Positions 18,294-28,015 of a stretch of 50,923 bases of DNA are shown piece by piece. The DNA comes from Candidatus Saccharimonadota bacterium (lineage in GTDB: Bacteria; Patescibacteriota; Saccharimonadia; Saccharimonadales; Saccharimonadaceae). Each line of letters begins with the position of its first letter. Position 1 is the stretch's first letter. The notes beneath the pieces were generated by a model. That model saw nothing but the letters and a program-made list of their open reading frames with translations. It made no database searches and was not told the DNA's origin. The stretch spans positions 1 through 50,923 of the forward strand of contig RZZT01000002.1 in assembly GCA_010014525.1 (NCBI GenBank), given 5' to 3'. Made by a program: the position numbers and the translations under genes.

Positions 18294-19475
18294 CTAGTGG
18301 CTGCCTCTTAATCGATTTATTTCATCACGAATAGTTTGACTAATAATTTCGGCTGCGCGGCGAGTGTTTTCTGCAGTTGAGAGTTTGCCTAGAGAAATTC
18401 GGAGACTGCCGTTAATAACTTCGTCGCCCAAGCCCATCGCGGCCAAAGTTTGCGAACGAGTATGTTTATTGGCGGCGCAGGCCGAGCCAGTTGAGACCAT
18501 CACATTTTGAGTCTCGAGCATAAAAATAATTCGCTCTGCATCAACTCCCGGAAAACTAATCGTAATATGTGAGTTTAGCTGCTTTTTGCTGTCAGCGACA
18601 GATACTAATTCCGTCTCTGAAAAGTTGCTCTTCAAAATTTTAATGAAATCAGTTTTTAAATTTTTGAGCCGTTCGTTTTCTGATTTGCGGTGCTTCTCGG
18701 CTAATTTCATTGCGCGCGCAAAACCAATCACCGAGGGTACGTTTTCAGTACCGCTGCGCAAATTCCGCTCTTGCCCGCCACCAACGATTTGCGCCTGCAG
18801 GCGAACGTCTTTGCTCACCCAAAGTAGACCAGTTTGTTTGGGGCCATAAATTTTACCAGCATTAATGGTGAGCATGTCAACACCTAATCGCGAGACGTGA
18901 ACATCAACTTGGCCCACGCCTTGGCTGGCGTCACTGTGCAAATAAATCGGTCGAGTTTCGTCGTTTTCTAACCGCCTGAGCCGCTCGGCGCGAATTATTT
19001 CAGCCACGCTAGCTAGCGGTTGTATCGCGCCAGTTTCGTTATTGGCTATCATTACGGAAACTAATACCGTCTGTGGCGAAATCTTGCTACGCAAATCTTC
19101 CAAATCAATCATACCTTTTTTGGTGATATTGATTTTTTGTACGCTTCCTGATCTGTCTGCCGCCGCTAAGACCGAATGATGCTCAAACTTGCCAACTAGA
19201 ATCTCGCCGTCATCAAAATTATTAATCGCCGAAAAAGCTAAATTTATACTTTCAGTAGCGCCGGCAGTCATTACTAACTCGTCACTTTTTGCACCAATCG
19301 TGCGCGCAATCTCATCTTTCGCAGCTTCATAGTCGCGCCTCACTTCTACGCCTTTAATATAAGCCGAGCTAGGGTTAAAAAATTTCTCGCTAAAATACGG
19401 GGCCATTGCCCGCATTACGCTTTCGCTCACTGGGGTTGCAGCGGCATGGTCAAGATAAATTAACTCTTTATTCAT
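18294..19475 (-). CDS. Cysteine desulfurase (IscS/NifS family)
   Basis: YLDHAAATPVSESV, GATESINLA, KIYGPKQTG, STGSACAANKHT. Confidence 0.93.
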   Translation of the reverse strand: MNKELIYLDHAAATPVSESVMRAMAPYFSEKFFNPSSAYIKGVEVRRDYEAAKDEIARTIGAKSDELVMTAGATESINLAFSAINNFDDGEILVGKFEHHSVLAAADRSGSVQKINITKKGMIDLEDLRSKISPQTVLVSVMIANNETGAIQPLASVAEIIRAERLRRLENDETRPIYLHSDASQGVGQVDVHVSRLGVDMLTINAGKIYGPKQTGLLWVSKDVRLQAQIVGGGQERNLRSGTENVPSVIGFARAMKLAEKHRKSENERLKNLKTDFIKILKSNFSETELVSVADSKKQLNSHITISFPGVDAERIIFMLETQNVMVSTGSACAANKHTRSQTLAAMGLGDEVINGSLRISLGKLSTAENTRRAAEIISQTIRDEINRLRGSH

Positions 19476-19539
19476 TCTCTATATTTTACTATATTTTCAA
19501 GAATTTTACAAATTAGGCTAGGTCAAAACCAGCCGATAT

Positions 19540-20175
19540 TTATTCGGTTTGGCCGTAGATTTTTTCTAGTATTAGCCGAGTATAAACCAGAATCGCCCGT
19601 TCGAAATTGTCTAACTCGTTGCCTTCTAACGCGCTATAGCGCGGTCCGGCATAAACTTTAATAATTTTATCTTCTTTAACTTCATAGCGTATTGCATTCT
19701 CGTGCTTTTGTCCATTGTCATCAACCTGGGCTTCGTACCAAATCCAGGTGTCTTCATCTAAATTGAAAAACTTGCGTTCCTGATTTTCCGCTAGAGCGCC
19801 AAAAATCGTGCCGCCTAATTGGCTTTCTAAGTCAACTAAATCTCTAATTGTCATTTTCTTGAACGGTCCGAGCTTTAATGCTTGATTCTTGTAAAAATAA
19901 GGGTTAAAATTAGCTGATTTTCTAGCTCTTTTCCAGATTAGCCGAGCATTTTTAGGATTATTTTTTCCTAAAAATTGGGCGGCTTTTTGGCGAGCTTCAA
20001 TTATTTGCCAACTTTTTTTGATAAGATCTGAAAAATCGTTATCTACATCTTTTATTTTGGCTTTATTTGTAGTAAGGGCAGGTTGATTTGTCATCTCTTG
20101 AATAGGAGTCTCGGCTGGTTGCCTGACCGAAAAATTGGGAATCTGAAACTGGGATTTATCTATGACGCTGTCCAT
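19540..20175 (-). CDS. Hypothetical protein
   Basis: 211-aa ORF with AGGAG SD and consensus promoter. Confidence 0.75.
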   Translation of the reverse strand: MDSVIDKSQFQIPNFSVRQPAETPIQEMTNQPALTTNKAKIKDVDNDFSDLIKKSWQIIEARQKAAQFLGKNNPKNARLIWKRARKSANFNPYFYKNQALKLGPFKKMTIRDLVDLESQLGGTIFGALAENQERKFFNLDEDTWIWYEAQVDDNGQKHENAIRYEVKEDKIIKVYAGPRYSALEGNELDNFERAILVYTRLILEKIYGQTE

Positions 20176-20204
20176 ACATCTTACTCCTATGATTAACTGT
20201 TCTA

Positions 20205-20233
20205 ATTATACCATATTTGACTTAAAAAGTCAA
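20205..20233 (-). promoter_or_regulatory. Promoter TTGACT-N17-TATAAT with palindromic -35 region
   Basis: -10 at 20205-20210, -35 at 20228-20233; TTGACTT-AAA-AAGTCAA palindrome 20217-20233. Confidence 0.75.
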
Positions 20234-20272
20234 TATAGACATAAGTTGTCTCTAGAAAAAGAGTTGGCAATG

Positions 20273-21055
20273 TTAGTAGAGATTGAATAAATCCTCAAAA
20301 TTATGATTGGTAATTTCAGCAACTTTTTCTACAGAAATACCACGCTTATTCGCTAAATCTTGAGCAATCATGCTAGTCCAAGCCGGCTGATTGGGCTTGC
20401 CGCGCTTACCAGCGGGCGCCAGGAACGGTGCGTCGGTTTCAAGTAAAATACGATTCAAGGGAATCGCCTCAAACATCTCTATTTCGTGCGGTTTTTTGGC
20501 GAAAGTTGAAATTCCGTTGATGCCAATGTATAGATTGCGCGCCAAGGCCTTCTCTAGATTTTCTATTGAATCAGTAAAACTGTGCAAAACGCCGCGAATC
20601 GTGCTATTTCGATTTTCCTCGTCAAAAACTCGCCAGAAATCTTCATAAGCGTCGCGCACATGAAAAGCGATTGGTAAGCCGAGTTTAGCGGCTAACTGAA
20701 TTTGCGCGCGCAAGGCCGCAATTTGGTCATCTTGACTAGAGTTATTGTAGTGATAATCTAAACCGATTTCGCCAATGCCGATTACTGTTTTATGGCGAGC
20801 TATTTTTTTCAAGCGCACCGAATCGCCACTAAAATCTTTAGCTTCGTGCGGGTGTACGCCAACGCATACCAATAGCTCAACCTCGTCGCTAGAATTGTTC
20901 TCAGCAAACTTAACCGCCGTCTCGGAATCATCTTCGCTCACGCCAATACAGACGATTTTTTTGACGTTTTCGGCTAATGCCTGCCGAAAGACCTCCTCCT
21001 TCGGAAAAGGAAAATCGGCATCGTGAATATGACTGTGAGAATCTATTAGCGGCAT
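20273..21055 (-). CDS. tatD: TatD-family metal-dependent hydrolase
   Basis: LIDSHSHIHD, GEIGLDYH, LETDAPFLAP. Confidence 0.95.
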   Translation of the reverse strand: MPLIDSHSHIHDADFPFPKEEVFRQALAENVKKIVCIGVSEDDSETAVKFAENNSSDEVELLVCVGVHPHEAKDFSGDSVRLKKIARHKTVIGIGEIGLDYHYNNSSQDDQIAALRAQIQLAAKLGLPIAFHVRDAYEDFWRVFDEENRNSTIRGVLHSFTDSIENLEKALARNLYIGINGISTFAKKPHEIEMFEAIPLNRILLETDAPFLAPAGKRGKPNQPAWTSMIAQDLANKRGISVEKVAEITNHNFEDLFNLY

Positions 21056-21064
21056 CTATTTTAC

Positions 21065-22639
21065 TTATTGGTTTGAGATCTGCACCTTTTCTTGGGCTGT
21101 AGCGTCTGTCGTTTCTTGAGCCGGAGTTTCCGCTGATTCTTTTATTACAGGATTTTTAGCGCGCGGATCAGGCGTGTGAATATAGATTCGAGGAAACAAA
21201 ATTTCGCCCTCTATATCCTGTATAACTCCAGTCGCAAAAATGTGATTAATTTTCTCGGCTGTATCTGGCAAAAACGGCGCAATCATCTCAGCGACTTGTA
21301 TAATTCCACCAACTGAGTGGCTCAAAACCTCTGACAAGTGCGCCTCTTCTTCCCTGTCGGTCTTGGCGAGCTTTGCAATTTCCCAAGGCTTGATACGCTC
21401 AATATATTGGTTATGAGACCGCACCGCAACCCAAATCTCGTCCATTGCGCGGTTGAATTCAAGATTTTTCATGTAAGTGAAATAGTCGTGCACATCATGC
21501 TCATTCGCCTCAACATCGCCGATCACCCCTGATTGATAGCGTTTAACCATACTGGCAACGCGCGAAACTAAGTTTCCAAGGTCATTTACGAGTTCTGTAT
21601 TATATGCTTTTTCGAATTTTTCCCAAGTGAAATCGCCGTCGTCAAGTGTTGGGATATGGCGCGAGAAGTAATAACGAAAAGCGTCAAGGCCGTAATTATC
21701 GATTACCTCATTCGGGCCAACTACGTTTCCGATAGTCTTGCTCATCTTTATTCCTCCAGAAGCGATATGACCATGGACTAAAAGTTCTTTCGGTAAAGGC
21801 AGCCCAAGTCCAAGTAGCATTGCTGGCCAAATTCCGGCGTGAAAACGCAGAATATCTTTGCCGATTACCTGTAGGTTCGCTGGCCAATATTCTTGCCATT
21901 CGGGTCGATCCGGATAACCAATCACAGTCAAATAATTAGCCAGAGCGTCAATCCATACGTACATTACTTGACTTGAATCACCTGGCACCGAAACTCCCCA
22001 AGATAGATTTTTGCGTGGGCGCGAAATGGAAACATCTTCCAAACCACCTTCAAGAAATTTCAAAAACTCTTTTTTGCGGAATTCGGGCGTAATTTTCATT
22101 TTGTCGCTAGCAATTGCTGTATAAATTTGGTCACGAAAATCGCTAGTTCTTAAATAGTAATTTTCCTCACTCAAACGAGTATACGGAGTCTGGTGATCTG
22201 GACAAATACCTTTGTTTTCGGTCACTTCTTTTTCCGACCAAAAAGCCTCACAGCCAGTACAATACCAACCTTCATAAGTGCCCTTGTAGATGTGGGGCTC
22301 AAGCTTTTGCCAGATGTATTGTGAGGCGCCAATATGGTGCGGATCTGTGGTGCGGATAAAGTCAGTATAAGTAGTTTTGGTTTTGTCCATCAACTGGCGA
22401 AAATTTTGGTGAGTTTGGTCAACAAATTCCTGCGGCGAAAGATTATTTTCGGCTGCCTTTTCGGCAATTTTATTGCCATGTTCATCTGTGCCAACTTGAA
22501 AGCGAACTTCGCTGCCAGAATGTTGGCGATGATATCGCGCCCAGATATCAGCGATTAGATAATCGAGTGCATTACCGATGTGCGGTGCGCTATTGGCGTA
22601 TGGAATTGCCGTAGTGATGTAGAGTTTTTTCTTTGTCAT
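21065..22639 (-). CDS. metG: Methionyl-tRNA synthetase
   Basis: PYANSAPHIGNALD, GTDEHGNKI, KMSKTIGN. Confidence 0.97.
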   Translation of the reverse strand: MTKKKLYITTAIPYANSAPHIGNALDYLIADIWARYHRQHSGSEVRFQVGTDEHGNKIAEKAAENNLSPQEFVDQTHQNFRQLMDKTKTTYTDFIRTTDPHHIGASQYIWQKLEPHIYKGTYEGWYCTGCEAFWSEKEVTENKGICPDHQTPYTRLSEENYYLRTSDFRDQIYTAIASDKMKITPEFRKKEFLKFLEGGLEDVSISRPRKNLSWGVSVPGDSSQVMYVWIDALANYLTVIGYPDRPEWQEYWPANLQVIGKDILRFHAGIWPAMLLGLGLPLPKELLVHGHIASGGIKMSKTIGNVVGPNEVIDNYGLDAFRYYFSRHIPTLDDGDFTWEKFEKAYNTELVNDLGNLVSRVASMVKRYQSGVIGDVEANEHDVHDYFTYMKNLEFNRAMDEIWVAVRSHNQYIERIKPWEIAKLAKTDREEEAHLSEVLSHSVGGIIQVAEMIAPFLPDTAEKINHIFATGVIQDIEGEILFPRIYIHTPDPRAKNPVIKESAETPAQETTDATAQEKVQISNQ

Positions 22640-22673
22640 ATGTGTTTAATTATAGCATTTTTTGAGGGAAAGC

Positions 22674-23374
22674 TCAAAAATTATTACAATAGTCTAGCTG
22701 CTCTTGAGGGGCTAGACCGTCGATATCCAGATTTTGTAAGCACTTTAACGTCTTTTCTTGTTCTGGGTTTGAGTATCTAGTTACTTTAGACATTTCTAGG
22801 TATGACCAGCCCCACATACCGTTTTCGTCGGCTGAGGTAGTGCACCCATAGCCGCAGCTAGGGAGTCGTGCTTTGCCTTTGTCGATGAAGGCAAGTAGTT
22901 CCGCACAAGTATTCTTGGCAGATTCCGATAAATCATTCATTGTACAGACTTGATTATAGACTGCTACGTGCATGTTAATACAGGATGAGTAGTCTTGTCC
23001 GCCTCCGCAAATTCCCTTATCAGTCTGCTTAATGTCATATTCAATAATGGGTGGATTATCTTTTAGCTCTTGGATAGTAGTCTCTAGTTGTTTGCGCTCT
23101 GTCTGAGCCGAAACTGCACCAATGAGAACAATAATGATGGAGAAAACTAGCGAATATATAATGGTATTTATGATTGGGTGCGGTTTGGAATTAAGATAGC
23201 CTATTATAAAAAATCCTAAAATTCCCAACCCCGTTGCCGGTTTAGATATATCATACCCTATTGATTCGAGCGCGACTGTAGATGTAACTCCAGCAATAAA
23301 GGCGCACATCGTCAACAATCCTAAAAATCTTAGCGTTGTGTTTTTTTGTTTTGGGTTTTTTCATCGTTTTCCAT
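22674..23374 (-). CDS. Membrane protein, unknown function; start region out of frame at poly-A
   Basis: Listed TTG start (23318) has no SD; ATGAAAAAAC at 23364 (GGAAA SD) is one frame off. Removing one A gives MKNPKQKN- or MKKPKTKN-TTLRFLGLLTMCAFIAGVTS. Confidence 0.6.
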
Positions 23375-23589
23375 ATAATTAAAATTATAAATATATAGTA
23401 ATTGTATAATCAAGTTGTTGGGGTGCCGTATTTTGACTGAAGTTATTTTATAGTGACTAACTCCAGATAATTCACCGTCATTAAATCTAAAGTTTGGAAA
23501 TTGTGTGGGACTTGGTATCTCTGGGCCGAATAGCTACATAGTTCAGTAAAAGCTCGAATCCGGTGGCCATATTTGCGTCGATGGATAAC

Positions 23590-23621
23590 AAAAACCTCGC
23601 TAAACTTTAAGTTCGGCGAGG
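23590..23621 (-). terminator. Rho-independent terminator / attenuator
   Basis: CCTCGC (23595-23600) / GCGAGG (23616-23621) with inner AAC/GTT pairing; TTTTTGTT on minus strand. Confidence 0.7.
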
Positions 23622-23644
23622 CTATTTTCTGCTCGTGTATTTAC

Positions 23645-23673
23645 ATTATAGCATAAACTTAATCAAATGTCAA
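23645..23673 (-). promoter_or_regulatory. Perfect consensus promoter TTGACA-N17-TATAAT
   Basis: -10 at 23645-23650, -35 at 23668-23673, between ksgA and the terminator. Confidence 0.7.
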
Positions 23674-23680
23674 GCTGTCG

Positions 23681-24556
23681 CTATTTAGTAAGGGTGTTGG
23701 CCATCTCTAGCCAGTTCTCTATCGTCAAATCTTGGGCTCGTAGGTCAGGTGAAATTCGGCATTTTTCGAGATTTAGTAGAGTCTCTTCTCTGCTTAGCGC
23801 TAAATTAGCGCTCAAACTTTTGCTGATTTTCTTGCGTTTAGCGGCGAATCCGGCTTTAACTGCGCGGAAGAATTGCTTCTCGGTTAAATTGGCACCAGTT
23901 TTTTGGTTAAATTCTTCTAGTAAATTTTGCTTTCTGGTTTTCAGGATTACGACCTGCGAATCAACTTTTGGCGGCGGTGTGAAGAATTCGCGCGGAACTA
24001 GATCCCCCAATTCGGCCTGAGCATAAATTTGAGTAGCAATTGCTAAAATGCTTAAATCGCCCGCTTCAGCCACCATTCGCTCGGCGACTTCTTTTTGCAC
24101 TAACAGCGCAGCCACGGCTGGTTTATTGGCGCTGGTTAATAGTTTCTCGACGATTTTTGAAGTGATGTAATATGGCACATTAGCGGCCACTTTGTAGTTA
24201 TTGGGCAATTTATCTAAATCGAATTCTAGAAAATCAGCGTTGATAATTTCTAGGTTTTTACCCGGGAATTGCGCTGGTAGTTTGTGAGCGAGGTTTTCGT
24301 CGAATTCAACAGCTAAAACTTGACCGTCCGAGCCGCTAAATTTAAGTAAGGAAGATGTCAGAGTACCCAAGCCTGGACCAATTTCTAGTACAAAATCGCC
24401 GTTTTTGATTTCAGCACTAACGGCAATTCCATCTAAAATTTCACGGTCGCGCAACCAATGCTGACCGAGAGATTTATTAGGGCCTTTATTCTGGTATTTT
24501 TGTGCGTGCAGTGGGCGGCGCTTTTTTTGGGATTTTTGATTGAAGTTTACGGACAT
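23681..24556 (-). CDS. ksgA: 16S rRNA (adenine1518/1519-N6)-dimethyltransferase
   Basis: KSLGQHWLRD, LEIGPGLGTLT, NVPYYITS; start probably MSVNFNQK. Confidence 0.93.
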   Translation of the reverse strand: MSVNFNQKSQKKRRPLHAQKYQNKGPNKSLGQHWLRDREILDGIAVSAEIKNGDFVLEIGPGLGTLTSSLLKFSGSDGQVLAVEFDENLAHKLPAQFPGKNLEIINADFLEFDLDKLPNNYKVAANVPYYITSKIVEKLLTSANKPAVAALLVQKEVAERMVAEAGDLSILAIATQIYAQAELGDLVPREFFTPPPKVDSQVVILKTRKQNLLEEFNQKTGANLTEKQFFRAVKAGFAAKRKKISKSLSANLALSREETLLNLEKCRISPDLRAQDLTIENWLEMANTLTK

Positions 24557-24561
24557 TGCTT

Positions 24562-25776
24562 TTACCACCAGCCTTGAGCCCGCCAGGAATTGTACGCGTC
24601 CGCCCAACTTCCATAACGAGACTTATATTTATCCGCAGCTTGTAATTGACATACTGGGTCGCTGAGTAATGTTCCTGAACAGCCATATCGTGCTAAATTA
24701 TCCGTGTTGGTTTGATAAAGTCCGTAGTACTGGCCATTACGGGCGTTTGGATTCCACGTTGATTCTTTGGTGATAATAAAATCTACATAACCCCATTCCG
24801 ACTCTGGAATCCCAGACGCTCTTAGCCATTCGGTTTTGCTTCCGCCGCCAGTATACGGCATAATGACATTTTTAGTACCCACAATCTCCACCTGCTTTTT
24901 AGGCTTTTTGGTTTCGGCTTCATTAATTTTGGTGCGCGAAATTTCTTCGCCCGATTGCATTTCAATCTCGTACGAGACAACCTTAGTTCCCTTTTCGCCC
25001 AGTTCTTTTACCTGGCGGTAGCTAATTTCTTTGTCGGCGTCTTTAATCTCCTCAACTTCGAACTCAATTTCTTCGTCAACGGTAATTATTTGCTTGCCGT
25101 TTCGCCAAATTCTAAAGTTGTCACCAACTTTAATTTTTGTTTCGAGTGGTACGGAAACCTCGTCGTTTTTTTGTAGAGAAATCTTCTTCTCTTCTAGGAA
25201 GTCTTTTATAGTTTCAGCTTGGGTTCTGAAATCAGTTTTTTTGCCAAACATATCAACGCTGATTAATTTAGCCCGCTTAATTTTAAGATGAGTTGCTACG
25301 CCATCAACCGCTGGATTTTCGGACGGATTGTTATATATGATGTCTTCATCAAAAAGCTTAAAGCCGGCATCACCTGCCATTTTTTGTGGAGTTTGACTAG
25401 CAGTCATAACTCGCTCTCTGCTCGCACCATCCTCTACCAAAATTGGTCGCGCACGGTAAATGTTTACGTTGTAGTCATTGCCGGTCAGCTCTTCATCTAA
25501 TGACGGTTCGATATTGTCACCAGAGTTTAGCGCAACCCCGCGCTCTTTTAGCGCCGCACGGACGGTGTTGGCATCGGTGCGAAAAGATATTCGTTGTCCG
25601 TCGTCATAAACTGATAGAACTTTGGCGCCTTCGCCCTCTGCTTCGGCATGCGATTTTGCAGAAATAACGATTGAAAAGATTGTTGAGGCGACCAGAAAAA
25701 TCGACAAAACACCGAATGTGATTTTAAACGGTTTTTTTACTCCACTCAAAAAGTTTGTAGTTGATTTTATCCTCAT
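24562..25776 (-). CDS. Resuscitation-promoting-factor/YabE-like secreted protein (DUF348, G5, lysozyme-like domain)
   Basis: N-terminal TM, DUF348-like repeats, G5-like region (EIEFEVEEIKDADKEISYRQVKELGEKGTKVVSYE), C-terminal transglycosylase-like domain (FIITKESTWNPNARNGQYYGLYQT). Confidence 0.88.
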   Translation of the reverse strand: MRIKSTTNFLSGVKKPFKITFGVLSIFLVASTIFSIVISAKSHAEAEGEGAKVLSVYDDGQRISFRTDANTVRAALKERGVALNSGDNIEPSLDEELTGNDYNVNIYRARPILVEDGASRERVMTASQTPQKMAGDAGFKLFDEDIIYNNPSENPAVDGVATHLKIKRAKLISVDMFGKKTDFRTQAETIKDFLEEKKISLQKNDEVSVPLETKIKVGDNFRIWRNGKQIITVDEEIEFEVEEIKDADKEISYRQVKELGEKGTKVVSYEIEMQSGEEISRTKINEAETKKPKKQVEIVGTKNVIMPYTGGGSKTEWLRASGIPESEWGYVDFIITKESTWNPNARNGQYYGLYQTNTDNLARYGCSGTLLSDPVCQLQAADKYKSRYGSWADAYNSWRAQGWW

Positions 25777-25820
25777 CTTACTGCTATATATTTTAACAAA
25801 TTTTTGCAGTAATGTCTAAT

Positions 25821-27959
25821 TTAAATCTTTTCAAGTCTAGCAAATTCGGCGTTTAGTTTTTTGCTGCCGCCACGGTCAAATTTAACTTCAACTGCCATAC
25901 CTTCAATATCGATAATTTCACCATCTCCAAAAGCTGCACTGCGTACGCGGTCACCGACTTGAATCTGCGGCTCGTCGTTGTAGAAATTATCGACATATTC
26001 GTCTATGAAGGGTTCATCAGTGGCGCCAGAAATGCTGAAATCTTCGTTAAATTGTTCTAACTCTAGTTCAGCATCGGTAATAAAGCGGCTCGGCGCGTTA
26101 TAGCTTCGCTGACCAAATTGTGCGCGGCTGGCGGCAAAACTCAAAATTAATTCTTGCTTGGCGCGCGTCATGCCTACGTAGCAAAGTCGGCGCTCTTCTT
26201 CTAGCTCTTCTGGTCCGCTGCTATAGACTCGTGAATGTGGGAATAGGCCCTCCTCCATGCCGGCCAAAAATACCACTGGGAATTCCAGGCCTTTAGCGGC
26301 GTGAAGTGTCATTAAAGTGATCTGGTCGTCTTCAGCTGAGGTGTCGGATGAACTGAGTAGTGCGGCGTCTTCAAGATAACTGGCAAGATCGGCGTAAGTT
26401 TTAGCCTCGGAAATCATTACGCTGAGGTTTTCGTTGCGGTCGATTTGCTCAGACTCGAGCAGTTTTTCGGAGCCAGTGTAACCAGTTTTGCTCAAAATAA
26501 AATCGATGATATCAGCTGGATTGGCGGAACCTTCGTTCATGATTTGAGCAGCGCGCAAAATCTCACCTAGGTTAACTAGTGCATCTCTTGCCCTAGACGG
26601 CAGAGTGGTTAGTTCGTTACACATTAAAAGTGAGGAAATAATGTCCATTCCGTTTTGAGATTGCCAGTTGAAAAATCTCTCTTCACTAACTTTTCCCACC
26701 GAGCGCGCCGGCACGTTGATAATTCTCTGAAATGCTATTGTGTCGAGCGGGTTGTAAATCGCGCGCAAATACGCCAAAGTGTCCTTAATTTCTTTGCGGT
26801 CGTAAAACCGCGTGCCGCCCACAATTTTATAGGGAATCTGATAGCGCAAGAGCGCTTTTTCGAACGATTGACTCTGGGCATTGGTGCGATATAAGATTGC
26901 GAAATCGGCAAAATTCCGAGCGCCGACACTTTTGTAACTAAAGATTTGAGCAGCGATTTTGAAGGCTTCATCATCTTCATCGCGCGCCTCTTGTAGCTTG
27001 ACTGCTTCGCCCTCGCCAATTTTGGTGAACAGTTTTTTATCGGTTCGCTGTTTATTTTTCATAATTACATTGTGAGCGGCATTCAAGATACTTTGTGTTG
27101 AACGATAATTTTGCTCTAATTTTATGACTTTCGTGCCCGGGAAATCACGTTCAAAATTTAAAATATTTGTAAAATCAGCGCCACGCCAACTATAAATTGA
27201 CTGCCAGTCATCACCAACCACACAAATATTGCGCTCGCTGGCCACTAACATTTTGACAATTGCATATTGCGCGGCATTGGTGTCCTGGTACTCGTCAATC
27301 AGAATATGTTTAAATTTGTCTTGCCAAAACGCGCGAATGTCTTTATTGTCGCGCAGTAAACGAACGGTTTCCATTAATAAATCATCAAAATCAAGCGCGT
27401 TGGCTTTACGGCGGCGAATTTCATATTCTTCGTAGATTTGCGCCACGCGTTGCTCGAATCCCCAGTTTGCGCTTAATGCATAATCTTCAGCCGAAAGTAG
27501 CTGATTTTTGGCATTAGAGATTGCTGCGCTAACAGCGGCCGGTTTGGTTTGTTTTTCGTCGATTTTGAGGTCGCGGATAATATTTTTGATTAAAGTCCGG
27601 CGGTCGGTTTCGTCATAAATCACGAAGTTATTCTCAACCCCAATTGCATAACCTTTGAGCCGCAAAATTCGCACGCAAATTCCGTGGAAAGTTCCCATCC
27701 ACGGCATAAACGAAAAGCTATCCGCTCGCATGCCGAGAATTTCGCCTAGGCGAGTGCGCATTTCTTTGGCGGCCTTATTTGTGAAAGTTACTGCCAAAAT
27801 CTCTTCTGGGCCGATGTTCTTTTCTTGAATTAAATAAGCGATTCGATGGGTTAAAGTTTTGGTTTTGCCACTTCCGGCACCCGCCAAAATCAATAGTGGA
27901 CCACTAGTCGTTTCCACCGCTTCGCGTTGCGCGTCGTTTAGTCCCTTAAGAATATCCAT
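25821..27959 (-). CDS. pcrA: UvrD/PcrA-type DNA helicase
   Basis: LAGAGSGKTKTLTHRIAYL, DEYQDTNAAQY, GLEFPVVFLAGMEEGLFPH. Confidence 0.95.
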   Translation of the reverse strand: MDILKGLNDAQREAVETTSGPLLILAGAGSGKTKTLTHRIAYLIQEKNIGPEEILAVTFTNKAAKEMRTRLGEILGMRADSFSFMPWMGTFHGICVRILRLKGYAIGVENNFVIYDETDRRTLIKNIIRDLKIDEKQTKPAAVSAAISNAKNQLLSAEDYALSANWGFEQRVAQIYEEYEIRRRKANALDFDDLLMETVRLLRDNKDIRAFWQDKFKHILIDEYQDTNAAQYAIVKMLVASERNICVVGDDWQSIYSWRGADFTNILNFERDFPGTKVIKLEQNYRSTQSILNAAHNVIMKNKQRTDKKLFTKIGEGEAVKLQEARDEDDEAFKIAAQIFSYKSVGARNFADFAILYRTNAQSQSFEKALLRYQIPYKIVGGTRFYDRKEIKDTLAYLRAIYNPLDTIAFQRIINVPARSVGKVSEERFFNWQSQNGMDIISSLLMCNELTTLPSRARDALVNLGEILRAAQIMNEGSANPADIIDFILSKTGYTGSEKLLESEQIDRNENLSVMISEAKTYADLASYLEDAALLSSSDTSAEDDQITLMTLHAAKGLEFPVVFLAGMEEGLFPHSRVYSSGPEELEEERRLCYVGMTRAKQELILSFAASRAQFGQRSYNAPSRFITDAELELEQFNEDFSISGATDEPFIDEYVDNFYNDEPQIQVGDRVRSAAFGDGEIIDIEGMAVEVKFDRGGSKKLNAEFARLEKI

Positions 27960-28015
27960 TACAATTATTATATCACAAGCTTAACATTCCACCATAATTA
28001 TGCTAATCTAGGGCT

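Noticed and set aside
23523-23569. tRNA-like string GGGCCGAATAGCTA...GCTCGAATCCGGTGGCCA
   Set aside because: Only four to five acceptor pairs form, no anticodon arm, T-stem does not pair; at most a decayed tRNA remnant
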